Positions 1-9,035 are shown, counted from the first letter of the stretch. The stretch is 64,000 bases of DNA from Actinophytocola sp035995025 (GCA_035995025.1 DASYKY010000079.1:124001-188000); one strand, 5' to 3'. Numbers and translations are program-made. Notes: generated by a model not told the origin, from the sequence alone.

Positions 1-291
1 ACGCCGGATGGAGGTCTTCTTCACGCGGTCCGCTTTCCTTCCGGCGTTGGCAGGGGTTACCGCAACAACCTGGGTTCCGTCACCCGAGTTACCCTCCGGA
101 CCCGCGGGGAACGGTAAACAGGGCAAGTCACGGAGTCAAATACCTGTTCCGGTGCTGTTTCGCGGTGTACCGCTGAAGACCGAAAAGTTTCAACGGAGCT
201 GCGCGTGCCGACGCGGAATGTATGCGCTACCCGACGACCAATAGTGTCGAGTCGTGTACTGATGGTTATTCCGCCGGACGGCGGTCACCGA
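1..291. other. Left-edge stretch without a convincing gene
   Basis: No reading frame here has both actinobacterial codon bias and a plausible start. A 78-codon open frame on the plus strand (8-244) lacks high third-position GC and a recognisable domain. The stretch is less GC-rich than the genes around it and probably carries control sequences for a gene to the left of the window. I see no clear terminator, promoter or RNA gene. Confidence 0.5.
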
Positions 292-867
292 TTAGGCCTT
301 TTCGGCCTTCGCCGCGGCCTTCATTTCCTTTTTGTACGCCCGCACGTGCTGGAGGCTCGCCGGGTCCGTGATGTCGGCGACGCTGAGGTACGAACCGGGG
401 GTGGCGAAGTCGCCCGCGGCCTTCTGCCAGCCGGCGGCGGCGAGCCCGCGCTGCTTGCCGAGCAGGGCGAGGAAGATCTTGGCCTTCACCTCGCCGAAGC
501 CGGGCAGCGCCTTGAGCCGCTTGAGGACCTCGGCGCCGTTCGGGTCGCCCTGGGTCCAGACGTGCTCGGCGCGGCCGTCGTACTCCGCCACGATGGCGCG
601 GCACAGCGCCTGGACCCGCTTGCCCATCGAGCCGGGGAAGCGGTGGATGGCCGGCGGGGTGGCACAGATGGCGAGGAACTTCTCCTCGTCGTGGTCCGCG
701 ATCGTCTGCGCGTCGAGCGAGCCAAGGCGGTCGAGCAGCTTCTTCGGGCCGAGGAACGCGATCTCGATCTGGATCTGCTGGTCCAGCAGCATGCCGACGA
801 GCAGGGCCAGCGGCTCGCGCTCGAGCAGCTCGTTGGCCTCGGGGTTCTCGGTGAGCCAGATCGCCAT
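292..867 (-). CDS. HhH-GPD-type base-excision repair family protein
   Basis: A 191-residue protein resembling the short actinobacterial HhH-GPD family, which is related to endonuclease III and AlkA DNA glycosylases. Residues about 113-135 form the helix-hairpin-helix with LPGFGEVKA, the segment that grips the DNA backbone, and the N-terminal half has the helical EPLALLVGMLLDQQI stretch typical of the family. The expected role is excision of damaged bases in the cytoplasm, but the substrate cannot be read from the sequence and the catalytic aspartate was not identified with certainty. The C-terminus is Lys/Ala-rich. It is transcribed alone, with no obvious operon partner. Confidence 0.8.
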   Translation of the reverse strand: MAIWLTENPEANELLEREPLALLVGMLLDQQIQIEIAFLGPKKLLDRLGSLDAQTIADHDEEKFLAICATPPAIHRFPGSMGKRVQALCRAIVAEYDGRAEHVWTQGDPNGAEVLKRLKALPGFGEVKAKIFLALLGKQRGLAAAGWQKAAGDFATPGSYLSVADITDPASLQHVRAYKKEMKAAAKAEKA

Positions 868-1009
868 GCGGTCATCATGGCACGGCCGCCGACGGCGGCG
901 GATACCTCGCGGAGAGTACGAAGTCCGGCGGCGCTACTCCGGCCGGCGCACCCCGGGTGTCGCGCCCGCGGCGACGACATCGAGCGGTCGTGTGTCCATG
1001 CTGAGATGC

Positions 1010-1117
1010 ATGAAAAAGATGGCCGCGCTCGTCCTCGGGACCCTGTCCGTTCGCGTAGCGCGCAACGTCGCGCGGGAGAATCGCCGCCGACGGCGCCTGC
1101 GGTACCTGCCGCGCTAG
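1010..1117 (+). CDS. Possible small basic peptide (35 aa)
   Basis: A short frame starting MKKMAALVLG with an Arg-rich second half. A CATGCT box lies seven bases before the ATG, similar to the leaderless spacing seen at neighbouring genes. A short hydrophobic N-terminus followed by a very basic tail recalls tiny actinobacterial membrane-associated peptides, but I do not recognise a family. It fills most of the gap between the repair gene and the acetyltransferase. It may be a chance frame. Confidence 0.3.
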   Translation: MKKMAALVLGTLSVRVARNVARENRRRRRLRYLPR

Positions 1118-1118
1118 C

Positions 1119-1131
1119 TATCTTTGGCCGT
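1119..1131 (+). promoter_or_regulatory. Leaderless -10 box for the acetyltransferase
   Basis: TATCTT at 1119-1124 followed by seven bases and then GTG at 1132. This TANNNT-N7-start layout is the standard actinobacterial leaderless arrangement and recurs before many genes of this window. Confidence 0.55.
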
Positions 1132-1686
1132 GTGCTGCGACCTTCGTACCCGATCATCACCGACCGGCTGATCCTGCGCCCGTTCACCGAGGACGACGTC
1201 GACGCGATGCACGCCTACCAGAGCCTGCCGGCGGTCACCCGCTACCTGTACTGGGATGTGCGCGACCGCGCGGGGACCGCGGCGGCGCTGGCGCGGCGCA
1301 CGTCGATGACGCTGCTGGAGAAGGAGGGCGACGTCCTGGTCCTCGCGGTGCTGCTGCGGGAGACCGGCGAGCTGGTCGGGGACGTGAACCTGTGGTGGCT
1401 GTCGGAGGCGAACAAGCAGGGGGAGTTCGGCTTCGTGTTCAACCCGGACTACCACGGCCGCGGGTACGCGCGCGAGGCCGCGCGGGAGATGCTGCGGCTG
1501 GGCTTCGAGGGGCTCGGCCTGCACCGGATCATCGGCCGCTGCGACGGCCGCAACGAGGCGTCGGCCCGGCTGATGGCGAAGCTGGGCATGCGCCGCGAGG
1601 CCCACTTCGTGGAGAACGAGCTCGTCAAGGGCGAGTGGACCGACGAGATCGTCTACGCGATGCTCGCGACCGAGTGGCCGTCGTGA
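1132..1686 (+). CDS. GNAT family N-acetyltransferase (RimJ/RimL type)
   Basis: 184 residues beginning with the RPSYPIITDRLILRPF segment typical of the RimJ/RimL-like branch of the GNAT superfamily. These proteins transfer acetyl from acetyl-CoA to an amine, often a protein N-terminus or a small metabolite. The acetyl-CoA loop is visible as HGRGYAREA around residues 109-117, followed by the conserved NEASARLMAKLGM segment. A longer upstream open frame exists but has no family similarity. GTG 1132 is preferred because a TATCTT box (1119-1124) lies exactly seven bases before it, the geometry of a leaderless promoter. The substrate is unknown. Confidence 0.85.
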   Translation: MLRPSYPIITDRLILRPFTEDDVDAMHAYQSLPAVTRYLYWDVRDRAGTAAALARRTSMTLLEKEGDVLVLAVLLRETGELVGDVNLWWLSEANKQGEFGFVFNPDYHGRGYAREAAREMLRLGFEGLGLHRIIGRCDGRNEASARLMAKLGMRREAHFVENELVKGEWTDEIVYAMLATEWPS

Positions 1687-1805
1687 GACGAGCCGCGCGC
1701 ACGGTACGGCCAGTGGGGCAGGGCTAGCAGTACGCGTGTACCGTTTGGGTCGGCTGAGCAGACACACGCGCGCGCGATGACGACGCGAGAGGAGCAAACC
1801 GGCTC

Positions 1806-3020
1806 ATGGCGAAGATCAAGGTCCAGGGGACGGTCGTCGAGCTCGACGGCGACGAGATGACCCGCATCATCTGGCAGTTCATCAAGGACAAGCTGATCCA
1901 TCCGTACCTGGACATCAACCTCGACTACTACGACCTCGGCATCGAGCACCGGGACGCCACCGACGACCAGGTGACCGTCGACGCCGCGAACGCGATCGCC
2001 CGGCACGGGGTCGGCGTCAAGTGCGCGACGATCACGCCGGACGAGGCGCGGGTCGAGGAGTTCGGCCTGAAGAGGATGTACCGCAGCCCCAACGGCACCA
2101 TCCGCAACATCCTCGGCGGCGTGATCTTCCGCGAGCCGATCGTCATCTCCAACATCCCGCGACTGGTGCCCGGCTGGACCAAGCCGATCATCATCGGCCG
2201 CCACGCGCACGGCGACCAGTACAAGGCCACCGACTTCAAGGTGCCCGGTCCCGGCACGCTGACGATCAGCTACCAGCCCGCCGACGGCGGCCGGCCGATG
2301 GAGTTCGAGGTCGCGAACTTCCCGGAGGGCGGCGGCGTCGCGGTCGGCATGTACAACTACCGCAGTTCGATCGAGGACTTCGCGCGCTCGTCGATGCGCT
2401 ACGCGCTCGAGCGCAAGTTCCCGCTCTACCTGTCGACCAAGAACACGATCCTCAAGGCCTACGACGGCATGTTCAAGGACGTGTTCGCCGAGATCTTCGA
2501 GGCGGAGTTCAAGGCCGACTTCGACGCCGCGGGCCTCACCTACGAGCACCGGCTCATCGACGACATGGTGGCCGCCGCGCTCAAGTGGGAGGGCGGCTAC
2601 GTCTGGGCCTGCAAGAACTACGACGGCGACGTCCAGTCCGACACCGTCGCGCAGGGCTTCGGCTCGCTCGGCCTGATGACCTCCGTCCTGATGACGCCGG
2701 ACGGCAAGGTCGAGGCCGAGGCGGCGCACGGCACCGTCACCCGGCACTTCCGCCAGCACCAGCAGGGCAAGCCGACCTCGACCAACCCGATCGCGTCGAT
2801 CTACGCGTGGACCCGGGCCCTCGAGGCGCGCGGCAAGACCGACGCGACGCCCGAGGTCGTCCAGTTCGCCGAGACGCTCGAGCGCGTGATCATCGAGACC
2901 GTCGAGAGCGGGAAGATGACCAAGGACCTGGCCCTGCTCGTCGGCAAGGACCAGGAGTGGCAGACCACCGAGGAGTTCCTCGCGACGCTCGACGAGAACC
3001 TGCAGAAGCGGATGGCGTGA
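1806..3020 (+). CDS. icd: NADP-dependent isocitrate dehydrogenase (dimeric type)
   Basis: 404 residues starting MAKIKVQGTVVELDGDEM, the N-terminus of the homodimeric, eukaryote-like NADP isocitrate dehydrogenases. It oxidatively decarboxylates isocitrate to 2-oxoglutarate in the TCA cycle and makes NADPH. The substrate segment RSPNGTIRN (about residues 94-102), the metal-binding acidic segment around YDGDVQSD, and the NADP-binding EAAHGTVTRHF stretch are all present, and the length is normal. A purine-rich GAGAGGAGC ribosome site lies upstream of ATG 1806. It is monocistronic: a perfect 14-bp inverted repeat follows the stop. Confidence 0.95.
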   Translation: MAKIKVQGTVVELDGDEMTRIIWQFIKDKLIHPYLDINLDYYDLGIEHRDATDDQVTVDAANAIARHGVGVKCATITPDEARVEEFGLKRMYRSPNGTIRNILGGVIFREPIVISNIPRLVPGWTKPIIIGRHAHGDQYKATDFKVPGPGTLTISYQPADGGRPMEFEVANFPEGGGVAVGMYNYRSSIEDFARSSMRYALERKFPLYLSTKNTILKAYDGMFKDVFAEIFEAEFKADFDAAGLTYEHRLIDDMVAAALKWEGGYVWACKNYDGDVQSDTVAQGFGSLGLMTSVLMTPDGKVEAEAAHGTVTRHFRQHQQGKPTSTNPIASIYAWTRALEARGKTDATPEVVQFAETLERVIIETVESGKMTKDLALLVGKDQEWQTTEEFLATLDENLQKRMA

Positions 3021-3025
3021 CCGGC

Positions 3026-3067
3026 GGACGGCGCGTTCCCCGCGACCGGCGGCGGAACGCGCCGTCC
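3026..3067 (+). terminator. Rho-independent-like hairpin after icd
   Basis: Perfect 14-bp inverted repeat, GGACGGCGCGTTCC (3026-3039) and its complement (3054-3067), with a 14-base loop, six bases after the icd stop codon. There is no T-run, as is common for actinobacterial terminators. Confidence 0.75.
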
Positions 3068-3217
3068 ACCGCATCTGCACGTGCCGTGACGGAACGTGCG
3101 GTCAGCCGTACCTCGTTGCATCCTGCGAGTGGTTTGCCGGGTGTCCTCGTTCCCAACAGGACCGGGCTGGGATATATCTGGTGAGCAGGCGACAACATCG
3201 GGCAGGGAGCGGTTCCA

Positions 3218-3556
3218 GTGAAGATCAAATGGACCGGCAAGCGCACCCTGATCACGCTGGCACTGCTGCTCGGCGTGCTCTGGCTCTACGCCATGGGCTC
3301 GGACAAGCGCGCCGAGGAGGGCAAGGACGGCACCGACACCTCGACCAGCACCGCGCAGTGCCGCGTCGAGGCGACGGTCGACGGCCTCAACATCCGGTCC
3401 GCGCCATCGGTGGCGCCCAGCAACGTGGTCGGCGAGCTCCACCAGGGCGAGCAGACCGACGCCGGCAAGGAAGTGCAGAACGGCTTCCGCCAGCTCAAGG
3501 CGGACCAGTGGGTGTCCAACCAGTACGTGAAGCCCGTCGCGGGCGACTGCGGCTAG
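3218..3556 (+). CDS. Membrane-anchored SH3-like domain protein
   Basis: 112 residues: a basic start, one membrane segment (about residues 9-26, TLITLALLLGVLWLYAM), then an exported domain from residue 45 (CRVEATVDGLNIRSAPS) that looks like a bacterial SH3 (SH3b) domain, including the LNIRSAPS signature and the later GEQTDAGK and WVSNQYVKPV strands. Such domains bind peptidoglycan or other wall ligands, so an envelope role is likely. There is one cysteine at each end of the SH3 domain, possibly a disulfide. A GGGAG site precedes GTG 3218. The stop overlaps the converging hydrolase gene by four bases. Confidence 0.75.
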   Translation: MKIKWTGKRTLITLALLLGVLWLYAMGSDKRAEEGKDGTDTSTSTAQCRVEATVDGLNIRSAPSVAPSNVVGELHQGEQTDAGKEVQNGFRQLKADQWVSNQYVKPVAGDCG

Positions 3557-4284
3557 GCCACGACCAGATCCTCCTCGGCGGCCAGCACCTCGCCGCCGAA
3601 CTCCGCCGCCGCTTGCCGTAGGGACACGCCGCGGTCGCTGCCCGGCCAGAAGTGCGTGAGCAGCAGCCGCCGCGCCCCGGCCGCCGCCGCGAACCGGCCC
3701 GCCTCGCGCGCGGTCAGCAGGTGGCGCGGCTCGCCCACGGGAGGCTCGGCCTGCAAGGTCGCCTCCATGACGTAGAGGTCCGCGTCCGCGCCCAGCTCCA
3801 CCAGCCGCGGGTCCGGGCCGGTGTCGCCGGTGTAGGCGAGCGTCCGGTCCGCCGTGGTGAGCCGGATGCCCACGGCAGGCACGTGGTGGGGCAGCGCCAC
3901 CGCGTCCACCCGGAACGGCCCGGCCCGGTGGCTGCCGGGCAGCTCGTGGACGTCGAAGAGCTCCGCCAGCCGCGGCCGCGGCTCGAGCGTGTCCACCAGC
4001 TCCGCCACGTCCGGCGGGCACAGCAGCGGGATCCGCGGCAGCACCCGCTCGCCGTGGTGGCGCACCCGCAGCAGGCCGTTGAGGTCCACGCAGTGGTCGC
4101 TGTGCCGGTGGGTGATCACGACCGCGTCGACGGCCCCGCCCGGGCAGTGGCGCAGCAGCCGCGGCAGCGTCGCGAAGCCGAGGTCGAGGACGAGCCGGAA
4201 GCCGTCGTGCTCCACGAGGTAACCGCTGCACGCGCGGCCGGGCTCGGGCCAGGCGGCGCACGAGCCGAGGACGGTGACCTTCAC
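3553..4284 (-). CDS. MBL-fold metal-dependent hydrolase
   Basis: 243 residues with the metallo-beta-lactamase fold. HRHSDH (about residues 59-64) is the HxHxDH metal site, later ligands include the TGDTGPD region and the C-terminal LLLTHFWPGSD histidine. The pattern fits the RNase Z/ElaC-like or phosphodiesterase branch, and enzymes of this group hydrolyse phosphodiesters or related esters. The specific substrate is unknown. The longer open frame reaching 4899 is rejected: family similarity begins at KVTVLGSCAAWPEPGRACSG, and GTG 4284 has a TACCGT box eight bases upstream. It converges with the SH3 gene with only a four-base overlap. Confidence 0.8.
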   Translation of the reverse strand: MKVTVLGSCAAWPEPGRACSGYLVEHDGFRLVLDLGFATLPRLLRHCPGGAVDAVVITHRHSDHCVDLNGLLRVRHHGERVLPRIPLLCPPDVAELVDTLEPRPRLAELFDVHELPGSHRAGPFRVDAVALPHHVPAVGIRLTTADRTLAYTGDTGPDPRLVELGADADLYVMEATLQAEPPVGEPRHLLTAREAGRFAAAAGARRLLLTHFWPGSDRGVSLRQAAAEFGGEVLAAEEDLVVA

Positions 4285-4341
4285 GACCGGCCACGGTAAC
4301 GCGGTTGCCCCGCCGCGCGGGTAGTTGAGAGGGTCGCAGGC

Positions 4342-5073
4342 GTGGATGTCGCCCGCGAACCCCTGCTCACCGACCGCAACCCGCTGCCCGCCGCGCTGGA
4401 CCCGCGCATCGCCGCCCAGCTCACGTTCCTCGTCGAGGTCGACCGGCTCAAGACCGTCGTGCGCCAGTCGCCGCTGGTGGCCGCGTCCCGGCGGGAGAAC
4501 GACGCCGAGCACTCCTGGCACCTCGCGCTCATGGTCATCCTGCTGGCCGAGCACGCCGACGAGCCGGTCGACGTCGGGCACACCGTCAAGCTCGTCGTCG
4601 TGCACGACCTCGTCGAGATCTACGCGGGCGACACGCCGCTCTACGACGACGTCGGCGCGCTGACCCAGGAGGCGCGGGAGCGGGCCGCCGCGGACCGGCT
4701 GTTCGGCCTGCTGCCCGCCGACCAGGCGGACGAGCTGCGCGCGCTGTGGGACGAGTTCGAGGCCCGGCAGACGCCCGAGGCCCGCTTCGCCAAGGCGATG
4801 GACCGCCTCGAGCCGTTGCTGCTCAACTGGATGGCCGGCGGCGGCACCTGGCGCACGCCCGGCATCACCGCCGCCGACGTGCGCGCCCGCAAGGCACACA
4901 TCGGGGACGCGTCCGCGCCCCTCGGCGCCGCCGCCCGGTCGATCATCGACGAGGGCGAAAGGCGGGGCTGGGTGCGGCCCGCGGAGTCGACGACAGCACC
5001 CGCGACAGAGGCCACGTCAGAGGCCACGGCGGAGCACATCGAGGGCGGCCGTTCGGCCGCACCCCCCGCGTGA
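4342..5073 (+). CDS. HD-domain phosphohydrolase (YfbR/5'-nucleotidase-like)
   Basis: 243 residues; the HD-superfamily metal ligands are visible as ENDAEHSWH (about residues 53-61) and VVVHDLVEIYAGD (about 84-96). The spacing matches the YfbR/HDDC2 type deoxynucleotide 5'-nucleotidases, which use a divalent metal to dephosphorylate (deoxy)nucleoside monophosphates. The last ~40 residues are Thr/Ala/Glu-rich and probably disordered. GTG 4342 is chosen because the family begins there. It is divergent from the MBL gene with 57 bases between starts, so the two share a control region. Confidence 0.75.
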   Translation: MDVAREPLLTDRNPLPAALDPRIAAQLTFLVEVDRLKTVVRQSPLVAASRRENDAEHSWHLALMVILLAEHADEPVDVGHTVKLVVVHDLVEIYAGDTPLYDDVGALTQEARERAAADRLFGLLPADQADELRALWDEFEARQTPEARFAKAMDRLEPLLLNWMAGGGTWRTPGITAADVRARKAHIGDASAPLGAAARSIIDEGERRGWVRPAESTTAPATEATSEATAEHIEGGRSAAPPA

Positions 5074-5218
5074 CCGCGCGCACAGACGGGTCTACTGTCC
5101 ATCGCGTTGACCGATCGGACTAACGGCGCCACGACGGGCCGCCACGGTCAGTAGGTTTTCCGGTCCCATGACCCCTTTCCGGGGTACTACGACGGTGAAG
5201 AGCGCAGGAGGCGCACCA

Positions 5219-5527
5219 GTGCGCAACCGAGTTGCCCTGAAGGCCGCCCGCACGCGGGCGGCAGTGACGAGCAAGCTGGTTCGGATCAGTGTGGTCATGG
5301 CCTTGGTCCCCGTGGTGCTGGTGGCCGGTGCGGACCTGGCATCCGCGGCGGCCGCCGAGAAGGTGGCCGCGGAGAGCGTCTCCTACGGCCTGGCGGGCCC
5401 GGTGGGCATCGCGGCCGTCGTGGTCGGATTCGGCGGGCTGATCATCGGCCTGCTGCGCCACCGCCGCCGCGAGGTGGTCGCCGTGCGCCGGGCGGTCGAG
5501 CCCCGCCCGGGTGAGCGCGCGGCCTGA
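5219..5527 (+). CDS. Small two-segment membrane protein, function unknown
   Basis: About 102 residues with a basic N-terminus, a first hydrophobic segment (ISVVMALVPVVLVAGADL, possibly a cleaved signal ending at ASA) and a second one (GPVGIAAVVVGFGGLIIGLL), then a short basic tail. The frame is open from ATG 5168, but GTG 5219 is preferred because a perfect AGGAGG lies seven bases upstream. I do not recognise the family. It ends 43 bases before trpS, in the same direction. Confidence 0.55.
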   Translation: MRNRVALKAARTRAAVTSKLVRISVVMALVPVVLVAGADLASAAAAEKVAAESVSYGLAGPVGIAAVVVGFGGLIIGLLRHRRREVVAVRRAVEPRPGERAA

Positions 5528-5570
5528 CGCGGCCATCGCGGGAACAGCCGCCTCTGCGAGAATTCCTGCC

Positions 5571-6608
5571 GTGCCGACCTCACCTGCCGCGCCGCCGCAA
5601 CCCCGACCCCGGGTGCTGTCCGGGATCCAGCCGACCGCCGACTCGTTCCACCTCGGCAACTACCTCGGCGCGGTGCGCCAGTGGGTCGCGCTGCAGGACG
5701 ACCACGACGCGTTCTACTGCGTGGTCGACCTCCACGCGATCACGGTCGAGCACGACCCGAAGCTGCTGCGCAAGCGCACCCGCGTCTCGGCCGCGCAGCT
5801 GCTGGCCTGCGGCATCGACCCGGACCGCGCCACCCTGTTCGTGCAGAGCCACGTGCCCGAGCACGCGCAGCTCGGCTGGGTGATGCAGTGCCTCACCGGC
5901 TTCGGCGAGGCCAGCCGGATGACGCAGTTCAAGGACAAGGCCGCCAAGCAGCAGGCCGAGCGGATCAGCCTGGGGCTCTTCGGCTACCCGGCGCTGCAGG
6001 CCGCGGACATCCTCGCCTACCAGGCCGCGTACGTGCCGGTCGGCGAGGACCAGCGCCAGCACCTCGAGCTGACCCGCGACCTCGCGCAGCGGTTCAACTC
6101 CCGCTTCGGGAAGACGTTCCGGCTGCCGGAGCCGTACATCCTCAAGGAAGCGGCCAAGATCTACGACCTGCAGGACCCGACCGCGAAGATGAGCAAGTCG
6201 TCGTCCTCGCCCGGCGGCATCGTGGAGCTGCTCGACGACCCGAAGGTGTCCGCGAAGAAGATCCGCTCCGCGGTCACCGACACCGGCCGCGAGGTCGTCT
6301 ACGACCCGGAGAACAAGCCGGGTGTGTCGAACCTGCTGGCCATCTACTCCGCGCTCGCCGGGCGCCCGATCGCCGCCCTCGCGGCCGAGTTCGAGGGCAA
6401 GGGCTACGGCGATCTCAAGAAGGCCGTCGGCGAGGTCCTGGTGGAGTTCGTGACGCCCATCCAGGAGCGGGTGCGCGGGTTCCTCGACGACCCGGCGGAG
6501 CTGGACAAGATCCTCGCCGACGGTGCCCGGCGGGCGCGCGAGGTCGCGTCGGTGACGCTCGCGCGGGCCTACGACAAGATCGGGCTCGTGCCGGCATCCG
6601 CTCTCTGA
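5571..6608 (+). CDS. trpS: Tryptophan--tRNA ligase
   Basis: 345-residue class I aminoacyl-tRNA synthetase that charges tRNA-Trp in the cytoplasm. The VLSGIQPTADSFHLGNYLGA start region contains the HIGH-type motif (HLGN, about residues 27-30) and KMSKSSSS (about residues 207-214) is the KMSKS loop. Length is normal. The frame extends upstream to 5511 and overlaps the preceding gene, but GTG 5571 has a GAGAAT box exactly seven bases before it, which fits leaderless initiation, and family similarity starts soon after. No tryptophan leader or T-box is visible. Confidence 0.95.
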   Translation: MPTSPAAPPQPRPRVLSGIQPTADSFHLGNYLGAVRQWVALQDDHDAFYCVVDLHAITVEHDPKLLRKRTRVSAAQLLACGIDPDRATLFVQSHVPEHAQLGWVMQCLTGFGEASRMTQFKDKAAKQQAERISLGLFGYPALQAADILAYQAAYVPVGEDQRQHLELTRDLAQRFNSRFGKTFRLPEPYILKEAAKIYDLQDPTAKMSKSSSSPGGIVELLDDPKVSAKKIRSAVTDTGREVVYDPENKPGVSNLLAIYSALAGRPIAALAAEFEGKGYGDLKKAVGEVLVEFVTPIQERVRGFLDDPAELDKILADGARRAREVASVTLARAYDKIGLVPASAL

Positions 6609-6658
6609 GCAGCGGCGTTCGCGCTGCGTCACGCCACCCGCCCGGATAGCGTTCCGTC

Positions 6659-7666
6659 GTGGCGGAAAAGGAGTCCTGGGTCGCCAGGCAGCGCCGGCAA
6701 CGGCCGTGGCTCGACCACCTGGCGCGCGCGTACGAGGCGTTCAACAACCGGTACGGCAACCACTACGGCGCCGCGATCACGTACTTCAGCGTGCTCTCGC
6801 TGTTCCCGCTGCTGATGATCGCGTTCGCGATCGTGGGGTTCGTCCTGGCCGGTGACCCGGTCGCGCTGAAGAACCTCAAGGAGACCGTCACCGGTGCGGT
6901 GCCCAGCGGGCTCGACAAGACCATCAACGACCTGATCGACCAGGCCATCGAGTCGCGCAGCACGGTCGGCGTGATCGGTCTGCTGACCGCCGCCTACTCC
7001 GGGCTCGGCTGGATGAGCAACCTGCGGGACGCGCTGACCGCGCAGTGGGGCATCGAGCACAAGGACGTGCCGTTTCTCAAGCGGATGCGCTCGGACCTGC
7101 TGTCGCTGCTGGGGCTCGGGCTGGCGCTCGCGGTCTCGTTCGGCCTGACCGCCGCGGGCAGCGGACTCGGCTCGCTGCTGCTCGACTGGCTCGGCCTCGA
7201 AGACGACGCGTGGGCGGTGTTCCTGCTGCGCGTGGCGACGATCCTGCTGGCGCTCGCGGCGAACTGGGTCGTGTTCATCTGGGTGATCTCGAGGCTGCCG
7301 CGGGAGAAGGTGAGCGCACGCTCGGCCGTGCGCGGCGCGATCGCCGCGGCGATCGGGTTCGAGATCCTCAAGCAGGCCGCCACGCTGTTCCTGGCGGGCG
7401 TCACGTCGTCGCCGACGGGCGTGGTGTTCGGCCCGATCATCGGGCTGCTGGTGTTCGCGAACCTCGTGGCGCGGTTCCTGCTGTTCATCACGGCGTGGAC
7501 GGCCACCGCGAAGGAGAACCTGCTCGCGGCCGTGCCGGAGCCCCCGCCGCCCGCGGTGATCCGCCCGGTCATGGAGGTACGCGGCGGCCCGAGCGCCCGC
7601 GGCGCGGCCGGCCTGGTGGGGGCCGGCGCGCTGCTGGGCCTGTTGTGGCGCAGGCGGTCCCGCTAG
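6659..7666 (+). CDS. YihY/BrkB-family inner membrane protein
   Basis: 335 residues with the YihY/UPF0761 pattern: HLARAYEAFNNRYGNHYGAAITYFSVLSLFPLL near the N-terminus, then several membrane segments and the GWMSNLRDALTAQW and GPIIGLLVFANLVARFLLF segments. About six membrane helices are predicted by eye, with an Arg-rich C-terminal tail after a last hydrophobic stretch. The function of the family is not settled, and the old RNase BN annotation is wrong. A TAGCGT box lies six bases before GTG 6659. Its end overlaps the converging carboxypeptidase gene by four bases. Confidence 0.85.
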   Translation: MAEKESWVARQRRQRPWLDHLARAYEAFNNRYGNHYGAAITYFSVLSLFPLLMIAFAIVGFVLAGDPVALKNLKETVTGAVPSGLDKTINDLIDQAIESRSTVGVIGLLTAAYSGLGWMSNLRDALTAQWGIEHKDVPFLKRMRSDLLSLLGLGLALAVSFGLTAAGSGLGSLLLDWLGLEDDAWAVFLLRVATILLALAANWVVFIWVISRLPREKVSARSAVRGAIAAAIGFEILKQAATLFLAGVTSSPTGVVFGPIIGLLVFANLVARFLLFITAWTATAKENLLAAVPEPPPPAVIRPVMEVRGGPSARGAAGLVGAGALLGLLWRRRSR

Positions 7667-8979
7667 CCGGTGCGGTTCGCCCGCGCGACCCGGGTCCGGC
7701 GGCGGCGGAACCACATGGCGACCGTGACCAGCACGGCCACGCCGGCCAGCACGACCAGCGGCAGCCCCACGTTGCCGAACGCGGAGCGCTGCGGCTCCGC
7801 CGGTAGCGCGCCGGCCGCGTTGTCCACCGGTTCGCGCGTCGGGTCGCCCGCGACGTCGCCCTGGCTCGCGTCCTGCTTCGGCTGGGCCTCCGGGGCGCGG
7901 TCGACCAGCTCGCCGACCGGCTTGGTGCCCCTGGCCGTCAGCTGGAAGCCGTAGTCCAGCAGCTTGCGTGCCTGCTCGGCCAGCGGCCCGGGGTTGCGCT
8001 CGCCGCGCAGCAGCACCACGGACAGTCGCTTGCCGTTGCGCTCGGCGCCGCCGACGTAGGTGTGCCGCGCGTCGTCGGTGAAGCCGGTCTTGCCGCCGAG
8101 GAAGCCGGGGTAGACGCCGAGCAGCTTGTTGTCGTTGTTGACCTGGAAGCCCGGATGGCCCTTGTAGCCGGGGAACTGGATGGAGTCGGTGGACACGGCC
8201 TCGGCGTACTCGTCGTACTTCATGGCCGCGCGGAAGATCAGGCTCTGGTCGTAGGCCGACGTGGTCATGCCCGGGCCGTCCAGGCCGGACGGCGTGGCCG
8301 CGCGGGTGTCGAGCGCGCCCAGCTCGTGGGCCACCGCGTTCATCTTCTCCAGCGCCGACTCCCGGCCGCCGAGTGTGCGGGCGAGCGCCCACGCCGCGTC
8401 GTTGCCCGACCGCATGATCAGCGCGTGCAGCAGCTGGTCGACCGTGTAGGTGCCGCCGGGGCCGATGCCGACCTTCGTGCCCTCCTGGTTCGCGTCCTCC
8501 TGCGTGCCCTTCACCTTGGTGTCCGGGCGCAGCTCCTTGATCACCACGATGGCCAGCAGGCTCTTGATCAGTGACGCGGGCCGCTCGCGGGCGTGCGGGT
8601 CCTTGGCGGCCAGCACGTCGCCGCTGTCGAGGTCGGTGACCGCCCACGTCGCGGCGCTGATGCCGCCGGGCGGCACGGGTGCGTTCTGTGGGCGGATGAT
8701 CCCGCAGGCACCCATCTGAGGTCCCCCAACCGGATCGTCGGGGACCGGCAGCGGACCCGGGCTGGATGTTCCGGGTTTCGGCTCCTCGGAGGTGTCGATG
8801 GGCGCCGGCGGCAGCTTGCGCGCCTCGCAGGCACCGCGCTGCACCTGGTTCCTCGACTGGGACTCGCGGTTGGCCCGCTGCTCGGCCGACGCGGCCGGTG
8901 CGGCGAACACGGCCGCGATGACCAGGGCACACAGCGACACGACGGAGGCGGGAACGAACCTGACGGTTACGTGACGCAC
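7663..8979 (-). CDS. D-alanyl-D-alanine carboxypeptidase (penicillin-binding, low molecular mass)
   Basis: 438 residues, exported: signal peptide to about residue 32 (AAPAASA), peptidase S11 domain with SLIK (136-139, SxxK nucleophile), SGN (191-193) and KTG (297-299), and a C-terminal membrane helix followed by an Arg-rich tail that should leave it anchored on the outer face of the membrane. These enzymes trim the terminal D-Ala from peptidoglycan stem peptides. A 70-residue Pro/Ser-rich linker with two cysteines separates the signal from the catalytic domain. It converges on the YihY gene. Confidence 0.9.
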   Translation of the reverse strand: MRHVTVRFVPASVVSLCALVIAAVFAAPAASAEQRANRESQSRNQVQRGACEARKLPPAPIDTSEEPKPGTSSPGPLPVPDDPVGGPQMGACGIIRPQNAPVPPGGISAATWAVTDLDSGDVLAAKDPHARERPASLIKSLLAIVVIKELRPDTKVKGTQEDANQEGTKVGIGPGGTYTVDQLLHALIMRSGNDAAWALARTLGGRESALEKMNAVAHELGALDTRAATPSGLDGPGMTTSAYDQSLIFRAAMKYDEYAEAVSTDSIQFPGYKGHPGFQVNNDNKLLGVYPGFLGGKTGFTDDARHTYVGGAERNGKRLSVVLLRGERNPGPLAEQARKLLDYGFQLTARGTKPVGELVDRAPEAQPKQDASQGDVAGDPTREPVDNAAGALPAEPQRSAFGNVGLPLVVLAGVAVLVTVAMWFRRRRTRVARANRTG

Positions 8980-9035
8980 AGGCCCAGCCTAGGGCCAAGG
9001 TCGACTTCGCGAACGCCGACCCTCCGGCATGCCGA

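Noticed and set aside
8..244. A 78-codon open frame at the left edge
   Set aside because: Codon use is unlike the neighbours, there is no ribosome site and no domain.
3553..4899. A 448-residue extended start for the MBL-fold hydrolase
   Set aside because: The extension overlaps the well-supported divergent HD-domain gene and family similarity begins only at GTG 4284.
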